From: an uncultured Pelagibacteraceae bacterium
GTDB lineage: Bacteria; Pseudomonadota; Alphaproteobacteria; Pelagibacterales; Pelagibacteraceae
Reading direction: 5' to 3'
DNA: 64,000 nucleotides
Assembly (NCBI GenBank): GCA_902594405.1
Contig: CACJMB010000001.1
Span: 124,001 to 188,000 of the forward strand
The notes under the pieces were generated by a model, which was not told where the DNA came from, did no database searches, and saw only the letters and a program-made list of their open reading frames with translations. Every line of letters begins with the position of its first letter. The first letter of the stretch is position 1. A program made the position numbers and the translations under genes. This document shows, in pieces, positions 37,374 to 47,647 of the stretch.

Positions 37374-38006
37374 ATGATCGCACACGCTATTTTCTTTTAT
37401 ACATTTTCTATAATTGCTGTTGTTTCAGCTATAATGGTAACCGCCTCTAAAAACACCGTTCACTCAGTATTTTTCTTAATTCTTGATTTCATAAGTATAT
37501 CTTGTCTTTTCATAATGATTGGTGCTGAATTTTTGGGAATGATAATGTTAATTGTTTATGTTGGGGCAGTCGCAGTTTTATTTTTGTTTGTAGTTATGAT
37601 GTTAAACGTAGCCCAACAAAAAAACCAATGGTTTGCAGGTGAACAAAGCTCCAGACATATCCCTGTAGGGTTAATTATCAGTACACTTATATTCTTTGAA
37701 ATAATAATAGTAATTGGTGGTTGGAAATATAAACCAGAAATTTTTGATATTAATAATTCAATAGCTCAAACAAGCATTAGCAACACTCACTCATTAGGAC
37801 AGATTTTATATACAGATTATATTCATGTGTTTCAAATAAGTGGAATGATCCTATTAGTAGCTATGGTTGGAGCTATTGTATTAACATTTAGACAAAGATC
37901 AGGTCTTAAAAGACAAAGTTATATCAAGCAAATTTCTAGAGAAAGAGCCGAAGGTGTTGAGGTGCTAGAAGTTCAGAGCAATAAAGGAGTTAAAATAGAT
38001 GATTGA
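37374..38006 (+). CDS. nuoJ: NADH-quinone oxidoreductase subunit J
   Basis: A 210-aa, five-span membrane subunit. Conserved [53 protein letters not shown] region (quoted in part as [20 protein letters not shown]). Overlaps nuoK by 8 bases. Confidence 0.96.
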   Translation: MIAHAIFFYTFSIIAVVSAIMVTASKNTVHSVFFLILDFISISCLFIMIGAEFLGMIMLIVYVGAVAVLFLFVVMMLNVAQQKNQWFAGEQSSRHIPVGLIISTLIFFEIIIVIGGWKYKPEIFDINNSIAQTSISNTHSLGQILYTDYIHVFQISGMILLVAMVGAIVLTFRQRSGLKRQSYIKQISRERAEGVEVLEVQSNKGVKIDD

Positions 38007-38310
38007 TATAGGTTTAGGACATTATTTGACTTTAGGCGCTGTTATTTTTTCAATTGGAGTAATTGGTATTTTTCTTAATAGAAAAAACATCATTGTTATA
38101 TTAATGAGTATTGAATTGATATTGCTTGCTGTAAATATAAATTTAGTGGCTTTTTCTATTTACTTGGGAGATTTGGCTGGACAAGTCTTTACTTTATTTA
38201 TTCTCACAGTTGCAGCCGCAGAAGCAGCAATAGGATTAGCAATCATTGTCGTGTATTTCAGAAACTCTGGAACAATACGAGTTGAAGAAATAGACAAGTT
38301 AAAAGGATAA
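37999..38310 (+). CDS. nuoK: NADH-quinone oxidoreductase subunit K
   Basis: A 103-aa, three-span Mrp-like subunit. [17 protein letters not shown] and [19 protein letters not shown] contain the two conserved membrane glutamates of the proton pathway. Confidence 0.97.
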   Translation: MIDIGLGHYLTLGAVIFSIGVIGIFLNRKNIIVILMSIELILLAVNINLVAFSIYLGDLAGQVFTLFILTVAAAEAAIGLAIIVVYFRNSGTIRVEEIDKLKG

Positions 38311-38312
38311 TC

Positions 38313-40223
38313 ATGGAGCTATCAATTATATTTCTTCCTCTTATTGCTTCAATTATCTCTGGTTTTTTTGGAAGATATATCGGTGATAGAAATTCTGAGA
38401 TAGTAACAAGTGTTCTAGTTTCAATTTCTGCACTCTTATCAATTCATGTTCTTTATCAAGTAATTGTAAATCAATATGAGGAAAATATTGTTATAGCTAC
38501 CTGGATAAGCTCAGGTTCACTTGATGTAAATTGGTCAATGTTAATTGATCCTTTATCAGCAGTAATGTTAGTAGTTGTAACTTCCGTATCTGCTTTAGTG
38601 CATATCTATTCAGTTGGTTACATGTCCCATGATCCTCATAAACCAAGGTTTATGGCTTATTTATCATTATTCACATTTGCAATGTTGATGCTAGTAACAT
38701 CAGACAATTTTATTCAACTATTTTTTGGTTGGGAAGGTGTTGGTCTTTGTTCTTACTTCCTAATTGGTTTTTGGTTTAAAAAAGAAAGTGCAAATGCCGC
38801 AGCCATAAAAGCATTTGTTGTAAACAGAGTAGGTGACTTTGGCTTTGCTTTAGGTATTTTTTTAATATTCTATTTATTTGGAACAGTTAATTACTCGGAA
38901 GTTTTTCAACAAATTCCTACAGTTGTAGATAAAAATTTATCCTTTTTAGGTTTTGAAGTTAAAGCAATAGATTTAGTTTGTTTGCTTTTATTTATAGGGG
39001 CAATGGGTAAATCTGCACAGATATTATTACATACTTGGCTACCTGATGCTATGGAAGGTCCAACCCCAGTTTCTGCATTGATTCACGCAGCAACGATGGT
39101 AACAGCTGGTGTTTTCCTAGTAGTAAGATGCTCTCCAATTTATGAATATTCACCATTAATACTAAATTTTATAACTATCGTTGGAATGACTACAGCATTC
39201 TTTGCGGCAACAGTTGCTCTGGTTCAAACAGATATAAAAAAAATTATTGCTTACTCTACGTGTAGCCAACTTGGCTATATGTTTTTTGCAGCTGGAGTAG
39301 GTGCATATAATGTTGCCATGTTTCACTTATTTACTCATGCATTTTTTAAAGCTTTATTATTTTTAGGATCTGGTTCAGTAATCCACGCATTTAAGGATGA
39401 GCAAAATATTAACAACATGGGAGGTGTGTGGAAAAAGCTACCATATACCTATGCTTTAATGATAATAGGAACACTTGCTTTAACTGGTTTTCCATTTTTA
39501 TCAGGATTTTATTCTAAAGACGCAATTATAGAATTTGCGTATTTAAAAGGTAATACGACTGGTTATTATGCAGCTGGGATTGGAATAATTACAGCATTTT
39601 TAACATCTATTTATTCATGGAGATTGATATTTAAAACTTTCCATGGAGATTACAATAATAAAGAGATTAAGATAGAGGAAACACACGAGTCTCCATTAGT
39701 TATGCTTGTTCCATTATTTATTCTTTCAATAGGAGCTGTGTTTGCTGGTTTTCTATTTAAAGGACTATTTATTGGTCATGGTGAGAATTTATTCTGGGCA
39801 GAATCTATTAAGTTTTTAGAGCCTTTGAGTACTGAGCATCCACCTTTATGGTTTTTACTTTTAACACCGTGTTTGGTTTTATTATCTATTCCAATTGCTT
39901 ACTACTTATTTGTTAAGAATAAAGAATTACCTAATTCAATAGCGTCAATGAATAAACCTTTGTATAATTTTTTAGTAAATAAATGGTACTTTGATGAGTT
40001 ATATGATGTGTTATTTATTAAATCTTCAAAAAAAATAGGTTTATTTTTATGGAAATTTTGTGACGGAACCATAATTGATGGTTTCGGTCCCGATGGCATT
40101 TCCTCTTTCATAAAAAAATGTTCAATTAAAGCAACTAAATTTCAAAGTGGTTATATTTATCAATATGCATTTGTAATGTTATTAGGTTTCTCTGCTTTAC
40201 TAACCTTTTTAATAGTTAAATAA
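38313..40223 (+). CDS. nuoL: NADH-quinone oxidoreductase subunit L
   Basis: A 636-aa antiporter-like proton-pumping subunit with the C-terminal lateral helix extension. Key segments: GWEGVGLCSYFLIGFWF, TWLPDAMEGPTPVSALIHAATMVTAG and STCSQLGYMFFAAGVG. It shares one base with the nuoM start. Confidence 0.97.
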   Translation: MELSIIFLPLIASIISGFFGRYIGDRNSEIVTSVLVSISALLSIHVLYQVIVNQYEENIVIATWISSGSLDVNWSMLIDPLSAVMLVVVTSVSALVHIYSVGYMSHDPHKPRFMAYLSLFTFAMLMLVTSDNFIQLFFGWEGVGLCSYFLIGFWFKKESANAAAIKAFVVNRVGDFGFALGIFLIFYLFGTVNYSEVFQQIPTVVDKNLSFLGFEVKAIDLVCLLLFIGAMGKSAQILLHTWLPDAMEGPTPVSALIHAATMVTAGVFLVVRCSPIYEYSPLILNFITIVGMTTAFFAATVALVQTDIKKIIAYSTCSQLGYMFFAAGVGAYNVAMFHLFTHAFFKALLFLGSGSVIHAFKDEQNINNMGGVWKKLPYTYALMIIGTLALTGFPFLSGFYSKDAIIEFAYLKGNTTGYYAAGIGIITAFLTSIYSWRLIFKTFHGDYNNKEIKIEETHESPLVMLVPLFILSIGAVFAGFLFKGLFIGHGENLFWAESIKFLEPLSTEHPPLWFLLLTPCLVLLSIPIAYYLFVKNKELPNSIASMNKPLYNFLVNKWYFDELYDVLFIKSSKKIGLFLWKFCDGTIIDGFGPDGISSFIKKCSIKATKFQSGYIYQYAFVMLLGFSALLTFLIVK

Positions 40224-41704
40224 TGAATTTTCCCATTCTTTCATCTTTAATATTATTGCCAACAGTCGGTGCTTTATTTTTATTTTTTACTAAAGATAAA
40301 GAAGGAAATAATTCAACTGCAAAATATGTTGCTTTATTCACGACAATAGTAAATTTTTTAATTTCGATTTATCTGTGGATTTATTTTGACCAATCAACTT
40401 CTAATTTTCAATTTGTAGAAGATAGAACATGGATTGAAGGTTTTATTAATTATAAAGTTGGTGTTGATGGTATTTCAATTTTATTTATTATTTTAACTAC
40501 GTTCATAACTCCGTTATGCATTATATCTGTAAATAATTCCGTCAAAAATAGATTAAGAGATTTTTTAATTGCAATTCTAATCATGGAAAGTTTCATGATT
40601 GGTGTTTTTTGTGCACTTGATTTAGTTGTATTCTATTTATTTTTTGAAGCAGGACTAATTCCGATGTTTTTAATTATTGGAATTTGGGGCGGACCAAAAA
40701 GAGTTTATTCAGCATTTAAATTCTTTTTATATACATTACTAGGTTCTGTTTTAATGTTAGTTGCAATAATTTCTATTTATTGGATTACAGGTACAACAGA
40801 TGTTATTCAGCTTTATGAACTTGGTATTGATGCTAAATATCAAAATCTTTTATGGTTAGCATTTTTCAGCTCTTTTGCAGTTAAAACTCCTATGTGGCCA
40901 GTACATACTTGGTTGCCAGATGCTCACGTTGAAGCTCCAACTGCAGGATCTGTATTGTTAGCAGCGATCTTATTAAAGATGGCAGGTTATGGTTTTATCA
41001 GATTTTCTCTGGGTTTATTTCCTATTGCTTCAGAAGTTTTTACACCTTTAATTTACACTTTGAGTGTTATAGCAATTATATTCACTTCTTTCATTGCTCT
41101 AATGCAGGAGGATATGAAAAAGTTAATTGCTTATTCTTCTGTTGCTCACATGGGATTTGTGACATTAGGAATATTTACTCTTCAGCAACAAGGAATTGAA
41201 GGAAGTATTATTCAAATGATAAGTCATGGTTTAGTTTCAGCTGCACTTTTCTTATGTGTTGGTGTTGTATACGATCGGATGCATTCAAGAATGATCAATT
41301 CGTATGGAGGAATAGTTACAATAATACCCAAATATTCAATTTTATTTATGTTGTTTACATTGGCAGCATTGGGATTACCGGGGACAAGTGGATTTATAGG
41401 AGAATTTTTAATTTTAATGGGTGCTTTTAAGGATAATTTCTTAGTAGCTGTAATTGCTAGTTTAGGAGTAATACTTGGAGCCGCATATATGCTTTGGTTG
41501 TACAAAAGAGTTGTTTTTGGAAAGTTAGTTAACGAAGAACTTAAGAATATGTTTGATTTAAACAGATCGGAATATCTGATTTTATCTTGTCTAGCAGTTC
41601 CAACTTTATTCTTCGGATTTTATCCAGATCCGTTGATAAATACTATAGAAGTTTCTGTGACCGATCTAATTAATATGCATAACACAAATATAGCTAGTAA
41701 ATAA
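40223..41704 (+). CDS. nuoM: NADH-quinone oxidoreductase subunit M
   Basis: A 493-aa proton-pumping subunit. FEAGLIPMFLIIGIWGG, VHTWLPDAHVEAPTAGSVLLA and YSSVAHMGFVTLGIF are typical of NuoM, including the conserved Glu and Lys of the pumping channel. Confidence 0.97.
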   Translation: MNFPILSSLILLPTVGALFLFFTKDKEGNNSTAKYVALFTTIVNFLISIYLWIYFDQSTSNFQFVEDRTWIEGFINYKVGVDGISILFIILTTFITPLCIISVNNSVKNRLRDFLIAILIMESFMIGVFCALDLVVFYLFFEAGLIPMFLIIGIWGGPKRVYSAFKFFLYTLLGSVLMLVAIISIYWITGTTDVIQLYELGIDAKYQNLLWLAFFSSFAVKTPMWPVHTWLPDAHVEAPTAGSVLLAAILLKMAGYGFIRFSLGLFPIASEVFTPLIYTLSVIAIIFTSFIALMQEDMKKLIAYSSVAHMGFVTLGIFTLQQQGIEGSIIQMISHGLVSAALFLCVGVVYDRMHSRMINSYGGIVTIIPKYSILFMLFTLAALGLPGTSGFIGEFLILMGAFKDNFLVAVIASLGVILGAAYMLWLYKRVVFGKLVNEELKNMFDLNRSEYLILSCLAVPTLFFGFYPDPLINTIEVSVTDLINMHNTNIASK

Positions 41705-41705
41705 T

Positions 41706-43124
41706 ATGGAAAATTTAAATTTAGTATTGCCTGAAATATTTATTTCACTTTCAATAATGTTTTTACTTGTTTTGGGTGTTTTTAAAAAAAATAGTTCAAT
41801 AATAACTTTCAATCTATCTTTGTTTGCAATTTTAATTACAGCAATAATAACAATAAATGAAACATTCTCGGTTAGTAGGGAAACTTTATTTAATGAAAGT
41901 GTTGTGATTGACAGTATGTCCTCACTAATGAAAATTATAACTTTAATTGGAGGTTTTTTAGTTTTAGTTATTTCATCAAGCTATTTAAAAACATTTAAAA
42001 TATATAATATCGAATACCCAGTTCTTATTTTGAGCTCTATTCTTGGCATGATGGTGATGATTAGTTCAAATGATTTAATTGTTTTTTATATGGGCTTAGA
42101 ATTACAATCATTAGCTCTTTACGTACTAGCAACATATAATAGAGATCAACTAAAATCATCAGAAGCTGGTTTGAAATATTTTGTTTTGAGCGCACTATCT
42201 TCAGGATTATTATTATATGGATGTTCTTTAGTTTATGGTTTTTCTGGCTCAACCAATTTTGATGTGATATCAAATCAATTAAATTCTAATGAATATGTTT
42301 TAACATTTGGAATTGTATTTATCTTAGTTGGTTTAGCATTTAAAATTTCTGCAGTTCCATTTCATATGTGGGCACCTGATGTTTATGAAGGGTCGCCAAC
42401 AACTGTAACTTTATTTTTTACAATGGTGCCAAAGATCGCCGCTTTAACTGTATTTATAAGATTTTTATATGTTCCTTTCCTAAATTTAATTGATCAATGG
42501 CAAATGATAATAATTTTCTTATCAATAGCTTCTATGGTTTTTGGAGCTGTTGCAGCAATTGGGCAAACTAATATTAAAAGACTAATTGCTTATAGTTCCA
42601 TTGGACATATTGGTTACACATTAGCAGGACTAGCCACAGCTTCTAACGAAGGAATTCAAAGTTCTATAATTTATATTTCAATATACGTAGTTATGAATTT
42701 AGCTCTTTTCTCTTGTCTATTGATGTTAAGAAGAAAGGATCAATATTATGAGGATATTGAAGATCTCTCAGGATTATCAAAAAACCATCCACTATTATCT
42801 CTATGTTTGCTTGTAATACTCTTTTCTTTAGCAGGTATTCCGCCTCTAGCAGGTTTCTTTGCTAAGTTTTATGTTTTTAAAGCTGTATTAGAGCAATCAA
42901 TGTTTTTCTTAGCTATAGTAGGATTGTTATCTACAGTAGTTGCAGCTTTTTATTATTTAAGAATTATAAAAATAATTTACTTTGATAAAGAAAAAGACAA
43001 ATACGATACAGATCATAGCTTATGGTTAAAATTTTCACTTACAGTTTCAACGATATTAATTCTTTTATACTTCATATTCCCAAGTCAGTTAATAGAAGTT
43101 GTTTCAAGAATTAATATTATTTGA
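41706..43124 (+). CDS. nuoN: NADH-quinone oxidoreductase subunit N
   Basis: A 472-aa proton-pumping subunit, last of the operon proper. YMGLELQSLALYVLATY, PFHMWAPDVYEGSPTTVTLFF and YSSIGHIGYTLAGLA identify it. The stop overlaps the birA ATG by one base (tgATG), so transcription probably continues through birA-coaX-rnj. Confidence 0.97.
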   Translation: MENLNLVLPEIFISLSIMFLLVLGVFKKNSSIITFNLSLFAILITAIITINETFSVSRETLFNESVVIDSMSSLMKIITLIGGFLVLVISSSYLKTFKIYNIEYPVLILSSILGMMVMISSNDLIVFYMGLELQSLALYVLATYNRDQLKSSEAGLKYFVLSALSSGLLLYGCSLVYGFSGSTNFDVISNQLNSNEYVLTFGIVFILVGLAFKISAVPFHMWAPDVYEGSPTTVTLFFTMVPKIAALTVFIRFLYVPFLNLIDQWQMIIIFLSIASMVFGAVAAIGQTNIKRLIAYSSIGHIGYTLAGLATASNEGIQSSIIYISIYVVMNLALFSCLLMLRRKDQYYEDIEDLSGLSKNHPLLSLCLLVILFSLAGIPPLAGFFAKFYVFKAVLEQSMFFLAIVGLLSTVVAAFYYLRIIKIIYFDKEKDKYDTDHSLWLKFSLTVSTILILLYFIFPSQLIEVVSRINII

Positions 43125-43660
43125 TGAAATTAAAAAAATTTAAATTTAAAAAAGTTAAAAGCACAAATAATACTGCAATAAGAATTATCAAAAAAACTAA
43201 ATACAACTTAGGTATGGTTGTTGCTGAAACACAAGCAAATGGCAGAGGACAGTATGGAAGAAAATGGATATCATCAAAAGGAAATTTATTTATCTCTTTT
43301 TTCAATGAACTAAATAAAACGAAACTATCGATTAATGCTATAACAAAAATCAATTGTCTTTTAGTCAAAAAATTACTGTCATCATTTACAAGTAAAAAAA
43401 TTTTATTTAAAAAACCGAACGACCTATTAATTGATAAAAAAAAAATAAGTGGCATTTTACAAGAAGTAATATTTGTAAGAGATAAAAAATTTTTAATTAC
43501 TGGTATAGGTATAAATATTAAAAAAAATCCAATTATAAGGAATTATCCTGCCACAAACTTGCAAGAGGTAACTAAAAAAAGTATTAGTAAATTAATTGTA
43601 GAAAATAAACTAAAACAACTTTTTGAAAAAAATTTATCTAAATTTTATAAAATTAAATAA
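43124..43660 (+). CDS. birA: biotin-[acetyl-CoA-carboxylase] ligase, minimal form
   Basis: A 178-aa biotin protein ligase. The tracked ORF begins with TTG at 43121, but ATG at 43124 directly follows and is preferred. Motifs: VAETQANGRGQYGRKWIS (biotinyl-AMP binding) and KKPNDLLIDKKKISGILQE. It lacks both the N-terminal DNA-binding domain and most of the C-terminal SH3-like domain of larger BirA proteins, ending soon after the catalytic core. Confidence 0.9.
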   Translation: MKLKKFKFKKVKSTNNTAIRIIKKTKYNLGMVVAETQANGRGQYGRKWISSKGNLFISFFNELNKTKLSINAITKINCLLVKKLLSSFTSKKILFKKPNDLLIDKKKISGILQEVIFVRDKKFLITGIGINIKKNPIIRNYPATNLQEVTKKSISKLIVENKLKQLFEKNLSKFYKIK

Positions 43661-44406
43661 TGTATATTCTAGGCGATATTGGTAATACTGAAACAAAATT
43701 GTGTATTGTTTCTAAAAATAATAAAATTTCAAAAAAAATTACTTTTTTATCAAAATCTGTAAACAACAGGCAGCTTAATATTTTATTTAAAAGAAATAAA
43801 ATTCAATTAAATAAAATTGAAAAAATATTATTTTGTAGTGTTGTTCCAAAAACATTTTCTATAATTAATAAATTTTTGTCGAAAAAAGTTAAACTAAAAT
43901 GCTATGAGGTTAAAAAATTAAACTTAAAATCACTTATAAAAATCAAAGTAGATTATAAACAGGTAGGCTCAGATAGAATTACTAATGCTATAAGTTTAAT
44001 GAATAACAAAAATAATTTTATAATTTTAGATTTTGGTACAGCAACAACTTTCGATGTACTAATTAGAAAAACTTATTTTGGAGGAATTATTGCCCCGGGT
44101 GTGAGATTATCTCTTAATACCTTGTCTGACAAAGCAACCTTGATTCCAAAAATAGATTTAAAAAAGATTAATAAAGTCATTGGCAAAAATACAATCTCTG
44201 CTGTTAGATCAGGCTTTTTTTGGGGTTATGCGGGTTTAATTGACAATATTATTAAATTAATTAAGAAGGAGACTGGAGAATCTTTTAAAGTAATTATTAC
44301 TGGTGGATTTTCAGATTTATTTAAAAACTCAATAAAAACGAAAGCAAGTCACAACCGTGATATTACAATTAAAGGCTTAATAAAGATTTCAAAATTAATT
44401 AAATAA
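43660..44406 (+). CDS. coaX: type III pantothenate kinase
   Basis: A 248-aa first enzyme of CoA synthesis (pantothenate to 4-phosphopantothenate). ASKHA-fold motifs: GDIGNTETKLCI at the N-terminus, GSDRITNAI and ILDFGTATTFDVL, then GGIIAPGV and IITGGFSDLF. It overlaps birA by one base and lies one base before rnj, as in other Alphaproteobacteria. Confidence 0.94.
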   Translation: MYILGDIGNTETKLCIVSKNNKISKKITFLSKSVNNRQLNILFKRNKIQLNKIEKILFCSVVPKTFSIINKFLSKKVKLKCYEVKKLNLKSLIKIKVDYKQVGSDRITNAISLMNNKNNFIILDFGTATTFDVLIRKTYFGGIIAPGVRLSLNTLSDKATLIPKIDLKKINKVIGKNTISAVRSGFFWGYAGLIDNIIKLIKKETGESFKVIITGGFSDLFKNSIKTKASHNRDITIKGLIKISKLIK

Positions 44407-44407
44407 T

Positions 44408-46066
44408 ATGAAAGATGAACTATTATTTTGTCCATTAGGTGGATCAGGTGAAATAGGCATGAACATGAATTTGTTCGGCTATGGACAGCCTAGTGATCAT
44501 AAATGGATTATGGTTGATATAGGGGTAACATTTGCAGATGATACTATTCCAGGTGTTGATTTAATATATCCAGATCCTGGGTTTATAGTAGAAAGAAAAG
44601 ATAATTTATTAGGAATAGTTTTAACACACGCACACGAGGATCACATTGGTGCAATTGCTCATCTATGGCCAAAATTACAATGTAAAATTTTTGCAACTCC
44701 TTTCACAGCTGTACTAATTCGAGAAAAATTTAGAGAAAAACAAATCGATATAACTAATGATTTACAGATTGTTGAGTTAAATGGAAAGGTTTCTTTAGAT
44801 CCATTTGAAATTGAATACATTACTTTAACGCACTCTATATTAGAACCAAACGGACTTAGAATAAAAACTCCTGCGGGAGTTATTTTGCATACCGGAGATT
44901 GGAAGGTCGATCCAAATCCTTTGATCGGAGATAATATAAACGAAAAAAGATTAAAAGAAATAGGTGAAGAAGGTGTGCTAGCAATGATTTGCGACTCAAC
45001 AAATGTTTTTAGCGCTGGTAGATCAGGTTCAGAATTAGACGTAAGAAAAAATATGCTAAACGTTATGTCTCGATTAAAAAAAAGAATTATCATAACATCT
45101 TTTGCTTCAAACGTAGCTAGAATGGAGACAGCTTTTTATTGTGCAGAACAAACAGGAAGACAAATCTCTTTAGTTGGAAGATCAATGCATCGTATTTATA
45201 AAGCTGCACGTCAATGTGGATATTTAAAAAATACTATTGAACCAATTGATCCAAGAGAAGCTAAAAATTTTTCAAGAGAAAAAATTGTGTATTTATGTAC
45301 TGGAAGTCAAGGTGAACCAATGGGCGCAATGATGAGAATTTCTAGTTATGTTCATCCAGATGTTTTTATTGAAAAAGGCGATGCTGTCATTTTTTCTTCA
45401 AAAATCATACCTGGTAATGAAAAAAAACTTTATAAACTTCACAACCAACTTGTTAAGGATGGAATAGAAGTAATATCTGAAGAAACCGAATTTGTTCATG
45501 TTTCTGGGCATCCAAATAGAGAAGACCTTAAAGAGATGTATCAATGGGTAAAACCTAGATGTGTAATACCTGTTCACGGCGAACATAGACACATGATAGA
45601 ACACATTAATTTTGCAAAAGAAATGCAAGTACCACATCCAGTTCAAGTTGAAAATGGTGATATCGTTAAGTTATATCCAGGTGAAAAACCTAAAGTATAT
45701 GATAAGGCTCCAAGTGGTAGACTCTATTTAGATGGCAGTGTTAGTGTTGATCCAGATTCACAATCGATAAAAGATAGGAAAAATTTAAGTGCAAATGGAT
45801 ATCTCGAGGTAACAATTATGATTACACCTAAAGGTAATATACACAACAACCCTATTCTTTCATTTCGTGGTTTACCTGTAGATGATCGAGATGATTTTGT
45901 TTATGGATTAGAAGAGGAAATAGAGAAAACCTCAAGAACTTTTAAAATTGGAAGCAAACAACAAGAACACAATCTTATTGATGCATTAAAAATTGCCTGT
46001 AGAAAATTTTCTAAAGAGAGAACAGGAAAAAAACCTTTTACAAATATCAATTTAGTAAGAATTTAA
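44408..46066 (+). CDS. rnj: ribonuclease J
   Basis: A 552-aa metallo-beta-lactamase/beta-CASP ribonuclease involved in mRNA decay and rRNA maturation. The metal site is LTHAHEDHIGA (~residue 76), later HTGDWKVDP, SFASNVARMET and SGHPNREDL, CIPVHGEH. The C-terminal RNase J domain is present. Its stop shares one base with the DUF1467 gene start. Confidence 0.95.
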   Translation: MKDELLFCPLGGSGEIGMNMNLFGYGQPSDHKWIMVDIGVTFADDTIPGVDLIYPDPGFIVERKDNLLGIVLTHAHEDHIGAIAHLWPKLQCKIFATPFTAVLIREKFREKQIDITNDLQIVELNGKVSLDPFEIEYITLTHSILEPNGLRIKTPAGVILHTGDWKVDPNPLIGDNINEKRLKEIGEEGVLAMICDSTNVFSAGRSGSELDVRKNMLNVMSRLKKRIIITSFASNVARMETAFYCAEQTGRQISLVGRSMHRIYKAARQCGYLKNTIEPIDPREAKNFSREKIVYLCTGSQGEPMGAMMRISSYVHPDVFIEKGDAVIFSSKIIPGNEKKLYKLHNQLVKDGIEVISEETEFVHVSGHPNREDLKEMYQWVKPRCVIPVHGEHRHMIEHINFAKEMQVPHPVQVENGDIVKLYPGEKPKVYDKAPSGRLYLDGSVSVDPDSQSIKDRKNLSANGYLEVTIMITPKGNIHNNPILSFRGLPVDDRDDFVYGLEEEIEKTSRTFKIGSKQQEHNLIDALKIACRKFSKERTGKKPFTNINLVRI

Positions 46067-46311
46067 TGAGCGCAACAGGCTTAGCTATTATCTATATAAT
46101 AATATGGTGGATAGTTTTTTTTGCTATTCTACCTATTGATGTGAATCGAACAAAGACTGTAAAAATTGATGGTGAGGATCCTGGCTCACCTGAAAATCCA
46201 AAAATGCTGAAAAAATTCCTTTATTGCACTGGAATTACTACTGTCATTTTCATAATAATTTACTTATTAATTAAATTTGAATATTTAAATTTAAGAAATA
46301 TGATTAATTGA
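46066..46311 (+). CDS. DUF1467 family small membrane protein
   Basis: An 81-aa two-span inner-membrane protein. The family pattern is the first span IIYIIIWWIVFFAILPI followed by GEDPGSPENPKMLKKF and a second span. Conserved in Alphaproteobacteria between rnj and proS, function unknown. Confidence 0.88.
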   Translation: MSATGLAIIYIIIWWIVFFAILPIDVNRTKTVKIDGEDPGSPENPKMLKKFLYCTGITTVIFIIIYLLIKFEYLNLRNMIN

Positions 46312-46312
46312 G

Positions 46313-47647
46313 ATGCTTTTATCAAATTCATTTATACCAATATTAAAAAATAATCCTTCAGAAGCAAAAATTAAATCTCATCAATTGATGTTGAGAGTAG
46401 GTATGATTAAGCAAGCCTCAGCAGGAATTTATTCATGGTTACCTTTAGGTTTTAAAGTAATGAAAAAAATAGAAGACATTGTCAGACAAGAACAAAACAA
46501 AATTGGAGCTCAAGAAATATTAATGCCAACAATTCAATCCAGCGAAATTTGGAAAGAAAGTGGTCGTTATGACGATTATGGTGAAGAGATGTTAAGAATA
46601 ACCGACCGTCAAAATAGAGAAATGTTATATGGACCAACCAATGAAGAGCAAGTTACTGAAATTTTTAGATCTTCAATAAAATCTTATAAATCACTCCCAC
46701 AACTTATGTATCATATACAATGGAAGTTCAGAGATGAAATTAGACCTAGGTTTGGAATTATGCGTGGTAGAGAGTTTTATATGAAAGATGCTTATTCATT
46801 TGATGTATCAGATGAAGAAGCTTTTTATTCTTATAATAAATTCTTTCTTTCTTATTTAAGAACATTTAAAAGATTATCTTTGACAGCAATACCCATGGCT
46901 GCTGATACAGGACCTATAGGTGGAAACTTGTCTCATGAATTTATTATTCTTGCTGATACTGGAGAAAGTAAAATTTTCACAGATAAAAGAATATTTGATC
47001 TTGATAGTGATGATACTGAAATAGAAAAAGCGTCATTGGAAAGTATGAGAAAAAAATATGAACAGTTTTATGCTGTAACTGATGAAAAGTTTAATAAAGA
47101 AGAGTTTGAAAAAATTGTTTCTAAGGAAAATCAATTGATTACAAAAGGTATCGAAGTAGGTCATATATTTTATTTTGGTGACAAATACTCAAAACCAATG
47201 GGAGCATCTGTTGATTTACCAGGAGGAAAAAAAGATTTTGTTAAAATGGGTTCTTATGGAATTGGTGTATCCAGGTTAGTAGGGGCTATAATTGAGGCCA
47301 AATATGATGAAAAAAATGAAATCATGAAATGGCCATTGTCTGTTGCTCCTTATGATATTGCTTTAATACCTATGATAAATAAAAATGACACCTCAGCTTT
47401 AGATAAAGCAAATAATATCAATATAGAATTACTTAAAAATAATATTGATGCAATCATTGATGATACAGATGAAAATTTCTCATCAAAAATTAAAAAAATG
47501 AATTTAATTGGTGCTCCATATCAAATTCTTATTGGTAAGAAAAGTGAAGGTGATTTATTAGAGTTTAAGGAAACCGGTGGTGAAACTCAAAATTTACCAC
47601 TAGGTAAAATTATAGAAATTATAACTAAACAAAAAAATTCAATTTGA
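46313..47647 (+). CDS. proS: prolyl-tRNA synthetase, short alphaproteobacterial type
   Basis: A 444-aa class II synthetase that charges tRNA-Pro. Motif 2-like QWKFRDEIRPRFGIMRGREFYMKDAYSF and motif 3-like GSYGIGVSRLVGAI are present. There is no editing (INS) insertion between motifs 2 and 3, as normal for the short alphaproteobacterial form. Its stop overlaps the lolC start by 4 bases. Confidence 0.95.
   Translation: MLLSNSFIPILKNNPSEAKIKSHQLMLRVGMIKQASAGIYSWLPLGFKVMKKIEDIVRQEQNKIGAQEILMPTIQSSEIWKESGRYDDYGEEMLRITDRQNREMLYGPTNEEQVTEIFRSSIKSYKSLPQLMYHIQWKFRDEIRPRFGIMRGREFYMKDAYSFDVSDEEAFYSYNKFFLSYLRTFKRLSLTAIPMAADTGPIGGNLSHEFIILADTGESKIFTDKRIFDLDSDDTEIEKASLESMRKKYEQFYAVTDEKFNKEEFEKIVSKENQLITKGIEVGHIFYFGDKYSKPMGASVDLPGGKKDFVKMGSYGIGVSRLVGAIIEAKYDEKNEIMKWPLSVAPYDIALIPMINKNDTSALDKANNINIELLKNNIDAIIDDTDENFSSKIKKMNLIGAPYQILIGKKSEGDLLEFKETGGETQNLPLGKIIEIITKQKNSI

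Noticed and set aside
44659-45093. 144-aa minus-strand ORF antisense to rnj
   Set aside because: Shadow ORF within the RNase J gene; composition is that of reverse-complemented AT-rich coding DNA.
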